From JAWXBR01 sp046595995 (GTDB lineage: Bacteria > Bacteroidota > Ignavibacteria > Kapaibacteriales > Kapaibacteriaceae): a stretch of 64,000 bases of DNA. Position 1 is the first letter of the stretch; the number at the start of each line of letters is the position of its first letter. This document shows, piece after piece, positions 23,705 to 32,461 of this stretch. A program made the translations under genes and the position numbers. Location: positions 1 through 64,000 of the forward strand of contig JBKJNB010000131.1 of NCBI GenBank assembly GCA_046595995.1. Direction: 5' to 3'. The notes beneath the pieces are model-generated. The model did not search any database, was not told where the DNA came from, and was given only the letters and a program-made list of their open reading frames with translations.

Positions 23705-25767
23705 TGCACAAAGATACGCGTAGTGGTACTGCCCCACTGCGACGTTAGTACCGCAACATACGCACCGGATGAAAGCTGCGTGTTGCTTATACGCACGACG
23801 TTCTCCGCTACATCAATGATTTGCTTCCAGACTTCTTGTCCGCGGATGTCGAGAAGCCGGAGCGTAGTGTGTACAGGCGCGTTGCCAATGCCCAGAATGA
23901 TGTCGGCATTAGCGGGGACGGGATTCGCGCCAACCACACGTAGTGTCGGACATTGCGTGCATTCGACTTGAGTATTCGCTTTTGAATCGGGCCCGACGCC
24001 AACCGTTACGTCCGTAATGCTCTCATGCAGCGTTAACATGTTCGGGTCGAACTGTATGCTATCGATTGCGAACGATCCATCGATTGTAAAACTGGTGGTA
24101 CGTTCTTTCATGATGAAATCTCGTTCGGCGACTACTACTCCGTTGCTGTACAAGCGGAGACCCACGAGCGCATGAAACACGTTCGGGATGTTATCACCGG
24201 TCTGTACCTGGTCGACATGCACACGTAATTGTTCGCCGTTGTCGTTGGTGGTTTGTAAGCGAACCCAAAAGACTGGATGTCCGCGCTGCACAAGCCACTG
24301 GTCGAAGAATGTGTTCCATTGAATGGGTGGATTCGGAATCTGCTCTTTCCAAAAACTTTCAAACTGAGCGGTCTGAATAGACTGGCCTCGGTATGTCTTG
24401 AAATACAACTGTAGTGTCGTAAAAAACTGCTCGTCGCCGAGCATGCGCCGCATCATGTGGTAGATCCAACTGGCCTTGGCGTACGTCGTTGCTTCGTTAA
24501 ATAAGTTTCCAATTGGTATGTCCCACACGGAAGGTGCGTTCTGGCCTTGTTCCATATACTTCGAACGTCGCCGCATCATCTGTGCTCGGTATCCCGCTGC
24601 CCCTTCGATATGCTCACGCCACAGTGCTTCAGAAAACGTTGCGCCGCCCTCATTAAGCCAGATATCGCCCCACGTTGCGCAAGTGACAAGGTCACCCAAC
24701 CACTGATGTCCGAGTTCGTGTGCGTATCCGACCTCGATGTTTCCTTCGAGCCATTTCCTCGACACCGTCGTCATGGTTTGATGCTCCATGCCGCCAATGT
24801 TGATGGGGTGAACGGCTACATGGCCGTACGTCGTAAACGGATACCGTCCGAACCTCGGCTCAAACGCCGCAAACATTGCCGGTATGTTTCGCACTGCGTA
24901 CGGCGCCTTGAATACGCCTGCCTCGTCAGTATCCCAGTGGAAGTTTCGAATTGGTACTCCAGTACCATCGGCTCGTGAATAGAGCTGATATAGTTGTGTA
25001 AACTTCGAAGCGTTCATCGTAAAGAGGTACGGCGGCATCACGTCGGGCGATGACCACACGTCAATCCTAGCAGTGTCGCCGTCGAGCGTTGTGCGCAGGA
25101 GTTCGCCATTAGACACAAGGCGATTGCCGTTGGGAACACGCGCTCGCGCTCGAAAGAAGGCTTTGTCGTTTGGCACGTCGTTGCACGGAAACCAGCGCCG
25201 TGAATTCTCTGGCTGGCTAAACGTGAAAGCAATGGGATACGCGCCTTGAGCTTCCGTTAGTTCTTTGCCATTAACGACGACGAGACCACCACCTGGCACA
25301 CGATTCACGGTATAAACGATGTGCAGTGAAAGTGTATCACCAATACGCAGCGCGAACGGTGGCGTAATGCGTTGCCTTCCCTTCGATCGACGTAGGGTTG
25401 CACGGCTACCATTCACGAACGCAGACGTTATGTCGATTGTGAACAGATCCGCATGTAGTGGAACGCTCGTGAGCGTGTCAGTAAGCACAACCAGACGAAT
25501 GTCGACTGTTGCGTTAAAAGCTGCTGGTGTTTCTTCGTCCGTGCCAAGGCGTACGAGTCCGTCATAAAGATCGAGGAACACATCGTACGACAACACATCG
25601 ATGTCGCGTTCGAGGCTCTTGAGTGGAATGTTCTGAAGTGTCTCGCATGCGAGCTTTGGCGTACGAACACCAACGGCCTCATGAAAAAGCTCTTTGTCTT
25701 CTTGCGCCGGTGAGAGCGGAGGTACAAGCAGAGCGAGAACAAAGAAGACTGAAATTAATCGAACCAT
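23701..25767 (-). CDS. Secreted M1-family metallopeptidase with T9SS domain
   Basis: 688 residues from ATG 25767, which opens the signal peptide VRLISVFFVLALLVPPLSP. The zinc peptidase core has the exopeptidase loop GGMEHQ near residue 325 and HELGH at 350-354 with the third ligand Glu373 in WLNEGGATF. These are the marks of M1 aminopeptidases. A C-terminal beta-domain follows and the last 75 residues (LRLLDIRGQEVWKQ, LSSGAYVAVLTSQWGSTTTRIFVQ) form a T9SS sorting domain. It probably digests peptides outside the cell. It is the first gene of a coupled run into pdxH and the GNAT gene. Confidence 0.93.
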   Translation of the reverse strand: MVRLISVFFVLALLVPPLSPAQEDKELFHEAVGVRTPKLACETLQNIPLKSLERDIDVLSYDVFLDLYDGLVRLGTDEETPAAFNATVDIRLVVLTDTLTSVPLHADLFTIDITSAFVNGSRATLRRSKGRQRITPPFALRIGDTLSLHIVYTVNRVPGGGLVVVNGKELTEAQGAYPIAFTFSQPENSRRWFPCNDVPNDKAFFRARARVPNGNRLVSNGELLRTTLDGDTARIDVWSSPDVMPPYLFTMNASKFTQLYQLYSRADGTGVPIRNFHWDTDEAGVFKAPYAVRNIPAMFAAFEPRFGRYPFTTYGHVAVHPINIGGMEHQTMTTVSRKWLEGNIEVGYAHELGHQWLGDLVTCATWGDIWLNEGGATFSEALWREHIEGAAGYRAQMMRRRSKYMEQGQNAPSVWDIPIGNLFNEATTYAKASWIYHMMRRMLGDEQFFTTLQLYFKTYRGQSIQTAQFESFWKEQIPNPPIQWNTFFDQWLVQRGHPVFWVRLQTTNDNGEQLRVHVDQVQTGDNIPNVFHALVGLRLYSNGVVVAERDFIMKERTTSFTIDGSFAIDSIQFDPNMLTLHESITDVTVGVGPDSKANTQVECTQCPTLRVVGANPVPANADIILGIGNAPVHTTLRLLDIRGQEVWKQIIDVAENVVRISNTQLSSGAYVAVLTSQWGSTTTRIFVQ

Positions 25768-25777
25768 AATAACACTC

Positions 25778-26731
25778 TCACGCCCCGTGAGGTCCGGTGC
25801 GCGGCAAGGGGGCTTTGTTGCGCACATAATTGTCCATCCACCAACGTATATCTGTATACGACTCTGCCCGACGTCCTGCTAAAACATGGTCGGCGTTGTC
25901 GTAGACGATCAGTTTGTACGGATGATGTATGCGCTGCAATTCCATTGCAAGCATCAGCGAATGTTGCGGATCTACGCGTCGGTCACCAGAGCCGTGCATA
26001 ATGAGCAGAGGAGTGGTAGTCGCGAGCTTGTTTGCCCACAACAGCACCGACCTTTGTTCAGCTTCCGTCTGCTCTATTGCTCCAACGGGCAGAAGTTTCG
26101 TCATGGTACGCCGGATATACGCGGAACTCTCTGTGGTGTGCAGCATTGTTGGTGCACCAAACGTCACTGCCGCACGAAATCGCTGGGTCCGCGTAAGCAT
26201 CATGTACGCAATCATTCCGCCCCGACTGCCACCGATGAGTCCGATGCGGCTGGCATCGACGTCGGGCATTGCATCAAGCAGTGGCAATAGGTTCATAGCA
26301 TCGTCGGCATCGCCAGAGCCCCATTCTTCAGCCCCTTCGCTGCCACCCACACCACGATAATTCGAAGCCACACAGACGTAGCCCCAGGAGGCGAAGAGTC
26401 CGCAGATAGACATAGCGCCGAGTGCAGACAGGGCGCCTTTCGGACCCGTTCCGCCTCGGTTAAAAACAATCGCTGGCGAGCCCGTTGTCGGCTCTGCGTT
26501 TGCGGTAGATGCGTTTGCGGTAGATGCGTTTGGGGGATAAGGGGCTTCCGCAAGGGGCGGAAGTGCGCGGAAGCCTTTGATGCGGAGTCCGTGACTCGCG
26601 TATGTAATTTCTTCGAGTCTGACTGCGGCATATCGCTCATACGCAAGACTCGACATCGCACGTTTCGCCATGCGCATAGCGCTGTCGGGTGGTGGTATTA
26701 ACCTCGCATCAAGCAGTTCACCGTCAGTCAC
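25778..26731 (-). CDS. Alpha/beta hydrolase, prolyl-oligopeptidase (S9)-like
   Basis: 317 residues. The alpha/beta-hydrolase core shows the nucleophile elbow GGSRGGMIAY, the acidic residue in MHGSGDRRVDPQHS and the His in YDNADHVLAGRR, with the oxyanion strand PAIVFNRGGTGPKG. The arrangement is that of S9 peptidase or acyl-hydrolase family members without the beta-propeller. No signal peptide is seen. Residues about 70-78 (NASTANASTANA) are written by a 15-base repeat, next to two AAGGGGC motifs, in a surface linker. The start overlaps the end of the amidohydrolase gene (ATGA). Confidence 0.85.
   Translation of the reverse strand: MTDGELLDARLIPPPDSAMRMAKRAMSSLAYERYAAVRLEEITYASHGLRIKGFRALPPLAEAPYPPNASTANASTANAEPTTGSPAIVFNRGGTGPKGALSALGAMSICGLFASWGYVCVASNYRGVGGSEGAEEWGSGDADDAMNLLPLLDAMPDVDASRIGLIGGSRGGMIAYMMLTRTQRFRAAVTFGAPTMLHTTESSAYIRRTMTKLLPVGAIEQTEAEQRSVLLWANKLATTTPLLIMHGSGDRRVDPQHSLMLAMELQRIHHPYKLIVYDNADHVLAGRRAESYTDIRWWMDNYVRNKAPLPRTGPHGA
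26496..26531. repeat. 15-base in-frame tandem repeat in the hydrolase gene
   Basis: GCGTTTGCGGTAGAT is repeated at 26496-26510 and 26511-26525, with a further partial copy. It adds the residues NASTA twice without breaking the frame. AAGGGGCT at 26539 and AAGGGGC again shortly after follow within 30 bases. Confidence 0.9.
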
Positions 26732-28044
26732 TGCTTATACCGCTCGCGGTATTTTTTTGAAAGGCGTGTGTGGCGATTGTCAAGATCAACTTCTTTACCA
26801 TCGATAAAGGCGATTTCTACGTTTTGCGTTTTGCCATCGAGGGCATTACCGGTACTCACAAACAATGTAGCGCTCTTGCCCTGTTCGATACTGCCGTACG
26901 ATCCATCGATGCCAAAAATCTGTGCTGGCCACAACGTAATGGCCTTTTCGGCGTCGGCCTCGGCGAGTCCGTATGCGATTGCAGTACCAGCATTAAACGC
27001 AAGGTTGCGTTGCTGCCACGAGCCACCATCGGTAAGTGCAAAAGGAATGTTTGCTGCAGCTAGCTTCGACGGAAGCGTATACGCATCGTCATACCCATCT
27101 TCGTCATGCGACGGCAGCGAGTGTACACGCCGTAACAAGATGCCGACCTTCTCACGTTGCAACTCGTTTAGCATTAGCGGAGCTTCGGTGGCACCCGCAA
27201 TAATCATGCGTAGGCTGAATGTACGTTTGAATTCGAGTGCAGCTTCCATCTGCAGACGTGTAGATGCAAATACCAGCACCGGAAGGTCCTGTTCGAACAC
27301 GGCACGCATCGATTCATAGCGAATATCACGCCGGTTAGAATCTACATTGTTACGTTGTGCGTTCGAATACGCACGGGCTTCGCGGAAGAGGTCTTTGATT
27401 GCACGAATGTTAGCGTCGATTGCTTTCTTCTGTTCTTCGGGAGACTTCTTCATCCACCATGCGGTGACGATGTGCATTGAAGGCCAGTTGAGTACCATTG
27501 CGCTGCGCGGTTGTACTGCTATGTCCTCACGAGTCCAGCCATCCAGACGCATAAGCGACGACATCCCGGCAACCAGACCGCCTTCGGGGACAACGTTGGC
27601 AAGAAGCACACCGTTGGAGCGGACCGTTGGGATAAGATCACTGTCGGGATTGTATGCAGTTTCCGCTCTTGCATTAGGATTGACATCTCCGACTTCGACC
27701 ATGTCGCGTGTGGCACGAACTGCATCGACCTCTACGAGACCCAGCGACGTAGCCGAAGAGATGAAGCCGGGATAGATATGCTTTCCGGTACAGTCTACGA
27801 CGCGGGCATTGGCAGGCACCGCAGCATTTGCTCCCACGGCAACGATGCGTCCGCGGTCAAACACAACCGTTGCCCTCTGAAGTGTTCCTGCTGAAACCGT
27901 GTGTACGATGCCGTTTATTAAGGCGACGGGCTTCGTCTGAGCACGTCCGGGTATCTCCTCGCCCGCAACCAACGCAATCGGAGCAAGTACAGCAATAACG
28001 CAGAAGACGTGTCGAAGTACGTTGGGCAAGGGGCTTAAAATCAT
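26728..28044 (-). CDS. Exported amidohydrolase-fold protein lacking the HxH metal motif
   Basis: 438 residues from ATG 28044, where a signal peptide begins (LPNVLRHVFCVIAVLAPIAL). The amidohydrolase beta-sandwich and barrel are visible: GIVHTVSAGTLQRATVVFDRGRIVAVG, then VVDCTGKHIYPGFI and the C-terminal ALTLWPAQIFGIDGSYGSIEQGKSATLFV. Normally PGFI is followed by DxHxH, the metal ligands; here it is SSATSLG, so one metal site is absent. Similar inactive-looking 'amidohydrolases' are common exported proteins in Bacteroidota. AAGGGGCT at 28028 lies in its signal peptide. It is coupled to the hydrolase gene by a four-base overlap. Confidence 0.82.
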   Translation of the reverse strand: MILSPLPNVLRHVFCVIAVLAPIALVAGEEIPGRAQTKPVALINGIVHTVSAGTLQRATVVFDRGRIVAVGANAAVPANARVVDCTGKHIYPGFISSATSLGLVEVDAVRATRDMVEVGDVNPNARAETAYNPDSDLIPTVRSNGVLLANVVPEGGLVAGMSSLMRLDGWTREDIAVQPRSAMVLNWPSMHIVTAWWMKKSPEEQKKAIDANIRAIKDLFREARAYSNAQRNNVDSNRRDIRYESMRAVFEQDLPVLVFASTRLQMEAALEFKRTFSLRMIIAGATEAPLMLNELQREKVGILLRRVHSLPSHDEDGYDDAYTLPSKLAAANIPFALTDGGSWQQRNLAFNAGTAIAYGLAEADAEKAITLWPAQIFGIDGSYGSIEQGKSATLFVSTGNALDGKTQNVEIAFIDGKEVDLDNRHTRLSKKYRERYKQ

Positions 28045-28065
28045 GCTTGTTGAGATGCCATTGTT

Positions 28066-28102
28066 TGCGTTAGGACCTGCCTGAAGTGCGTTAGGACTTG
28101 CC
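28066..28102. repeat. 16-base direct repeat upstream of the amidohydrolase gene
   Basis: TGCGTTAGGACCTGCC (28066-28081) and TGCGTTAGGACTTGCC (28087-28102) differ at one base and are 21 bases apart, in the leader of the amidohydrolase gene. Confidence 0.8.
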
Positions 28103-28114
28103 GGATGTGAGATA

Positions 28115-28142
28115 CCCCTAGACGTCACCACTCGTCTAGGGG
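28115..28142. promoter_or_regulatory. Strong hairpin in the amidohydrolase leader
   Basis: A perfect 10-base inverted repeat, CCCCTAGACG (28115-28124) and CGTCTAGGGG (28133-28142), with an 8-base loop. It lies about 70 bases upstream of the minus-strand start at 28044. There is no T-run on either side, so an operator or RNA structure is as likely as a terminator. The remaining bases to tRNA-Pro (28143-28361) show no gene. Confidence 0.55.
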
Positions 28143-28361
28143 CACTCCCCTTCTCACCTTTCACCACCACTACTAAAGGAGGTCAGTCCACTACGTAGGG
28201 TACATCGGCAAAGATACACCCCGGCGTAATGTTTGCAACAGGGCCAGACATCCGCGTCGAGTCGCCCCGACTTTCGCATCCGGTCGCAGTGTTGACAATG
28301 CTTTACCACGGAACCATTGGTATTCCCAGAAACTTCCCGATCTTTGTCGTCTTGTCGAGTT

Positions 28362-28436
28362 CGGGGCGTAGCGCAGCCCGGTTAGCGCGTCTGGTTTGGG
28401 ACCAGAAGGTCGCGAGTTCGAATCCCGCCGCCCCGA
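28362..28436 (+). tRNA. tRNA-Pro (TGG)
   Basis: A cloverleaf with acceptor CGGGGCG/CGCCCCG, TA at positions 8-9, anticodon stem TCTGG/CCAGA and loop TTTGGGA giving anticodon TGG. The T-arm contains GTTCGAATC. CCA is not encoded. A rho-independent terminator follows at once. Confidence 0.96.
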
Positions 28437-28440
28437 CATA

Positions 28441-28475
28441 AAGCCAAGTAGCTCATAGAGTTACTTGGCTTTTTC
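28441..28475 (+). terminator. Rho-independent terminator of tRNA-Pro
   Basis: A 10-base stem AAGCCAAGTA (28441-28450) and TACTTGGCTT (28462-28471) with an 11-base loop is followed by a run of T. It ends the tRNA-Pro transcript. Confidence 0.85.
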
Positions 28476-28554
28476 TTTGTTCTGCTAACGTTTTGTACAC
28501 GTTTTCGAGTGGCGCTCCGGATTTGCGTACGTTGGTACGCTCTGACAATTTGCG

Positions 28555-29646
28555 ATGCCATGCGTTCATCACTTTCCTTACGTCACGCCAGTGCTTCCTC
28601 GGACAATCAGCCTGATCGCGTGCTCGCTGTTGTTAATCAACGGGCCGTATGCTGTTTCACAGCTATCAACAAATCGTTCGCTGCACTTAGCCAACCTTCG
28701 AGCGGGCAAGTACGTTTTTGACTCATCATGGGCGATGTTTCAGAACAAGTTTGGCTATCTAAGGACGCTGCCCCCTTCCGACCAGTCCTTCAGTAAGGCG
28801 CAGTTCTTAGCATACGCCGCAATCGATAGTATGCTGCGTGTGAAACGAGAACATGAAATCAAAACGTGGATAGATGGGCTCGAAGTGTGGAACGACACGA
28901 CACGTTACATGGCGAAGTATCTATACGCTGTTATTGATGACCACCCTGCAGTATTTAGGCAATTCATGTCAGAGACTGCACTTCGCCGACCTAGCCGGTA
29001 CTTGACTCCTTTGTCATCAGTGATCGAGCGATTGAAGCATCGTATTGCAACACTGTGGCCTGTCGACACGCAGAGGAAATCCGTTAGAAGCTTGCTCGGG
29101 GCGGACATCATCGTCCGTGGGACTATAACATCAATCGACTCGACTCGGAGTACCCTCACTGCGAATCCAATGATGTCGTATGCAGTCACGATGACGGTGT
29201 CTGACACGATTAAGGGAAAGCAACTCCCTAATCTTGATACCAGAGTTTATCCACAAGGATTTCCAAAACAAAAATTAGCAGTACCACCCCTGACAAATTC
29301 CTTACGGTTCGAATACCTTCCAATAGCATATCCTCCATTCGGAGAATATTCGTCCCATGGCTACACAGTAGTTCGGGATTCGGCGTTCTCTGACGCGAAC
29401 GGATACTTCCGTATGCAGGTCGGACAAGAAGCCATCGTATTTCTTGTGTTCATGAACCATCTGGTCGATGATAACTTTGATTACTATAATTTGCGGATCG
29501 ACTCTTTCATCTCAAATGGCGCGCTTCCAATACTTTCTGGCAACGTGGTTCGCGATGCCGGCCATGTGTGGTCGCGGAACACAAAGTCAACCTATACCAC
29601 GTGGCGCCAAACCGTTCAGGATCTGATCAACGAGATACTTCACTAG
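28555..29646 (+). CDS. Exported protein of unknown function
   Basis: 363 residues. The N-terminus carries TISLIACSLLLINGPYAVSQ, a plausible signal peptide, though the true start could be a later codon. The body is mixed alpha/beta, rich in Tyr and Ser, with no recognised domain. Around residue 190 'GADIIVRGTITSIDS...VTMTVSDTIKG' reads like a short OB-type beta-barrel. No T9SS domain is seen at the C-terminus. It stands alone in an accessory stretch, with a tRNA-Pro terminator upstream and a broken foreign gene downstream. The function is unknown. Confidence 0.55.
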   Translation: MPCVHHFPYVTPVLPRTISLIACSLLLINGPYAVSQLSTNRSLHLANLRAGKYVFDSSWAMFQNKFGYLRTLPPSDQSFSKAQFLAYAAIDSMLRVKREHEIKTWIDGLEVWNDTTRYMAKYLYAVIDDHPAVFRQFMSETALRRPSRYLTPLSSVIERLKHRIATLWPVDTQRKSVRSLLGADIIVRGTITSIDSTRSTLTANPMMSYAVTMTVSDTIKGKQLPNLDTRVYPQGFPKQKLAVPPLTNSLRFEYLPIAYPPFGEYSSHGYTVVRDSAFSDANGYFRMQVGQEAIVFLVFMNHLVDDNFDYYNLRIDSFISNGALPILSGNVVRDAGHVWSRNTKSTYTTWRQTVQDLINEILH

Positions 29647-29753
29647 TACCATTGCGTTTGTTGAGTTCCTGTTGAACGGCGCGCTGCAACAGATATGTTG
29701 TTCCGTAGAATTATAGGTTGGGCCTCACACTCACCAGCTACGGGAGTTCTTCG

Positions 29754-30461
29754 ATGAAGACCCAAAGCACGGCACCCGGATCTCAGAGCCGGATTGCAAC
29801 GATTCAGGCGAAACCTCACGCCGTTCGTGTCGACGTTGCGACTTCCGCGGTCATCGTGGTTGACATGCAAAATGACTTCGGCGCCGAGGGTGGAATGCTT
29901 CATCGCGCCGGCATCGACACGGGGTTCCGGTCATCTACCTGAAGATGGCATTCAAGGCAGATCTCTCGGATGCCGGCCCCATGGATAACCCCAATTACGC
30001 CAGACATCAATTGCTCGGCGTCGGGACGGTTATCCAAGCCCCGGATGGCCGCGAGAGTCGCGTACTAGTCCGGGACACGTGGAACACTGACATCCTCTCA
30101 GAGCTTGCACCCGAACCCGACGACATCGTTCTCTACAAGCATCGCTTCAGCGGATTCTTTGAAACGGAACTGGACACTGTCCTCAAGCGACTAGGCGCCA
30201 AACATCTGATTGTCATCGGGTGCACGACGAGCATTTGCGTAGAGGCGACCATCCGAGATGCCATGCTCAGAGACTACTCCTGCGTGCTCTTGGAAGACTG
30301 CACAGGCGAGCCGATAGGTCATGACCTGCCACGAAGTAATCACGACGCTTCGCTATCTTACGATTCAGGTGCTCCTCGGTTGGACTTCGTCATCCGAGGA
30401 GTTCATTCGGGCGCTGGTAACGCGCAAACATTCGTTACGTGTTGGCGCGGCACAGCATTGA
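29754..30461 (+). pseudogene. Isochorismatase-family hydrolase, broken by deletion and frameshifts
   Basis: The reading begins at ATG 29754 after a GGGAG site and gives SAVIVVDMQNDFGAEGGMLHRAGID, the family N-terminus with the catalytic Asp, then a stop at 29942. In another frame VPVIYLKMAFKADLSDAG follows directly; about 25 residues that normally lie between are missing. The catalytic Lys (VLYKHRFSGF) and Cys (IGCTTSICVEATIRDA) are still there. A second frameshift near 30355 moves the end (LTIQVLLGWTSSSEEFIRAL) out of frame, closing at TGA 30461. Relatives are RutB/ureidoacrylate or N-carbamoyl hydrolases. Codon choice is GC-rich, as in proteobacteria, and unlike the neighbours. Confidence 0.75.
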
Positions 30462-30528
30462 ACCACTAATTGGCGGCGTTACCATGGAAAGAAACTTCTT
30501 TACTGAGTTCATAACGTGGAGATTCCCA

Positions 30529-31599
30529 ATGAAAGCAAGCTATGGCATGGCACCCTTCTTGTCCCTGATTGTTCTTCTAGCCGGCTGTTCCCAGCCCGGA
30601 AGTGGTAATCAGGATCCGACGGCGATGTCGAAGGAGGGCTTCGTTTATACCGCCAACGAGCGCGGCAATTCCATCAGCGTGATCGATGTCAGCACCGGGA
30701 AGGTTAAAAATATCGACACGCGCATCACGCCGCACAACGTCCAAGTTTCGCGCGACGGCCGACTGTTGCTTGTCGTCGGCCCGGTCGCCGATATGGCCGC
30801 GCATAAAGCCCCGATGAAAGTCACAGATGGCGGCAAGATGGAGCGTGGCAGGCTTCTGATTCTCGACGCCGGCACCCTTGCCGTTGCGACGGCCGCGGAT
30901 ATCGAAATAGGTCGTCATCCTGCACATGTCATCATTGATGCACAGGGCAAGCTGGCTTACGTGACGAACTCCGAAGATGACAATGTCCTTGTCATTGATG
31001 TGGCGCAGAAGAAAGTTGCTGGCGAGATCAAGACCGGCGCTTTTCCGCACGGCCTACGCATGAGTCCGAACGGGCGAGAAATCTACGTCGCCAACGTCAA
31101 TGACAACAGCGTATCGGTCATAGACGTCGCCCAATCTAAAGAGGTGGCGCGCATACCAGTCGGCAGGTCGCCCGTGCAAGTCAGCTTCGCGCCCGATGGT
31201 GGTCGCGCCTATGTCTCCTTGCGAGATGAGAATAGTGTCGCCGTGATCGAAACGGCGCAGCGCAAGAAGCTTGCTGCGGTCGCTGTCGGACGCAATCCGA
31301 TTCAGGTCTTCGTCACTCCGGACGGACGCTATGTCTATGTCGCGAATCAGGGTACGGAAGCCGATCCGGACAGCACCGTGTCCGTGATCGATACAGAAAC
31401 AAACGACGTTATTGCGACGATCGAGACCGGAAAGGGTGCGCATGGCGTCGTGGTAAGCGATGATGGAAAGCGCGCTTTCATTGCCAACATCGTGGACAAT
31501 ACAGTATCCGTGATCGATACAGCCACACAGAATGTGATCAGGAACATCAAGGTCGGCGAAGGGCCTAACGGAATTACGTTCAGCGGGGCGAATCGCTGA
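30529..31599 (+). CDS. YVTN-type beta-propeller lipoprotein
   Basis: 356 residues from ATG 30529 with a GGAG site (ATG 30484 in frame is an alternative). A lipoprotein signal peptide ends in VLLAGCSQ. The rest is a seven-bladed propeller of about 42-residue repeats, each with the pattern (F/A)VxNxxDNxVSVID...VxxxIxVGxxPxxVxxSxDGxxxYV, known as YVTN repeats. Such proteins bind partners or carry signalling or metal-related roles in the periplasm. The role here is unknown. The high share of GCC/GGC/ATC codons, and the broken foreign gene just upstream, suggest that both came by transfer. Confidence 0.87.
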   Translation: MKASYGMAPFLSLIVLLAGCSQPGSGNQDPTAMSKEGFVYTANERGNSISVIDVSTGKVKNIDTRITPHNVQVSRDGRLLLVVGPVADMAAHKAPMKVTDGGKMERGRLLILDAGTLAVATAADIEIGRHPAHVIIDAQGKLAYVTNSEDDNVLVIDVAQKKVAGEIKTGAFPHGLRMSPNGREIYVANVNDNSVSVIDVAQSKEVARIPVGRSPVQVSFAPDGGRAYVSLRDENSVAVIETAQRKKLAAVAVGRNPIQVFVTPDGRYVYVANQGTEADPDSTVSVIDTETNDVIATIETGKGAHGVVVSDDGKRAFIANIVDNTVSVIDTATQNVIRNIKVGEGPNGITFSGANR

Positions 31600-31730
31600 G
31601 GCGCGCCGCCGCTGATTTGTCGTAACACGTAATGTCACATTACGTTTACGTAATTCCACAGAGAGCTTTTGGTCCCGCGCTCAGCGATATTCGTGTGCTG
31701 AATTGTTGTTTATGGAGCTCGCTGACAAAT

Positions 31731-32279
31731 ATGCTACGACTGACCCTCCTCGCTTTCGCTCTTGTCCTGCCTTTGAGCCTACAGGCTCAGACTAAATCCG
31801 CGTGGATTCCAAAGACGTGGACACCATGTGAGACCGTCGTTACCGGCTTCGGAGCGTCTACGGCTGACGTAATGGCCACTCTTCAAAAGAATGGCGTTAT
31901 TGGCGTCGAGCGCATGGGCAAGCTCGCAGACGGCACACTCGCTGTAAACTTCAACGACCCTTTGCGCCGTACGATGGTGCAACTCACTATTGATAGCAAA
32001 GACCGCTACAATGGTGCTGCTACGTGGCAGACGCTAAATTCAATGCAAGAAGCAAACGAGTTCTTGCGTACAACCGTGGATCGTCTTGTACAGGCTGGTG
32101 CGATTGTCGTTAGTGGAAAGCCAACAGACGGAAGCGTCTCGCTTCAGCAGACCTGCAATGCTGGCAAGACTGAAATCACCGTTGGTATTCAGCAAGGCGA
32201 TGTTCCACAAGTATTTCTTGTAGTGAACGCACTAGAGCTTGACCTTAATGCAATTGACACGGCACATCTGACGAAGTAA
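31731..32279 (+). CDS. Exported protein of unknown function
   Basis: 182 residues from ATG 31731, chosen because it opens a signal peptide (MLRLTLLAFALVLPLSLQAQ). The mature protein has alternating strands and helices (TADVMATLQKNGVIGVERMGK, TMVQLTIDSKDRYNGAATW) and no recognised domain or T9SS signal. It has two cysteines (TPCETV and QQTCNAG) that could pair. The gene is followed by a triple short repeat and a strong bidirectional terminator. Confidence 0.6.
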   Translation: MLRLTLLAFALVLPLSLQAQTKSAWIPKTWTPCETVVTGFGASTADVMATLQKNGVIGVERMGKLADGTLAVNFNDPLRRTMVQLTIDSKDRYNGAATWQTLNSMQEANEFLRTTVDRLVQAGAIVVSGKPTDGSVSLQQTCNAGKTEITVGIQQGDVPQVFLVVNALELDLNAIDTAHLTK

Positions 32280-32313
32280 TACGGAATGTAACTGCATTAG
32301 TGGTTAGCAGATC

Positions 32314-32350
32314 CAGACGTGGTTAGCAAAATCAGACGTGGTTAGCAAAA
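32314..32350. repeat. 18-base tandem repeat behind an exported-protein gene
   Basis: CAGACGTGGTTAGCAAAA is repeated exactly at 32314-32331 and 32333-32350 (period 19). A shorter, diverged copy precedes it near 32299. It lies between the stop at 32279 and the terminator at 32366. Confidence 0.9.
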
Positions 32351-32365
32351 CGATGGTAAATAAAA

Positions 32366-32395
32366 ACGGCCGTTACGAGTAATTGTAACGGCCGT
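32366..32395. terminator. Bidirectional terminator between convergent genes
   Basis: A perfect 11-base stem ACGGCCGTTAC (32366-32376) and GTAACGGCCGT (32385-32395), with A-rich bases on the left and T-rich bases on the right. It can end the plus-strand exported-protein gene and the minus-strand lipoprotein gene. Confidence 0.85.
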
Positions 32396-32461
32396 CTTGA
32401 TTTTGGACTGATTCCTGGGTTTCAACCGAGCAGTGTCTCAAGCGAGACACGCTGCAAATCA

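Noticed and set aside
28175..28183. AAAGGAGGT, a perfect Shine-Dalgarno core or 16S rRNA tail match
   Set aside because: No start codon follows at a useful distance on the plus strand, and the flanks do not match the 3' end of 16S rRNA on the other strand. Probably chance.
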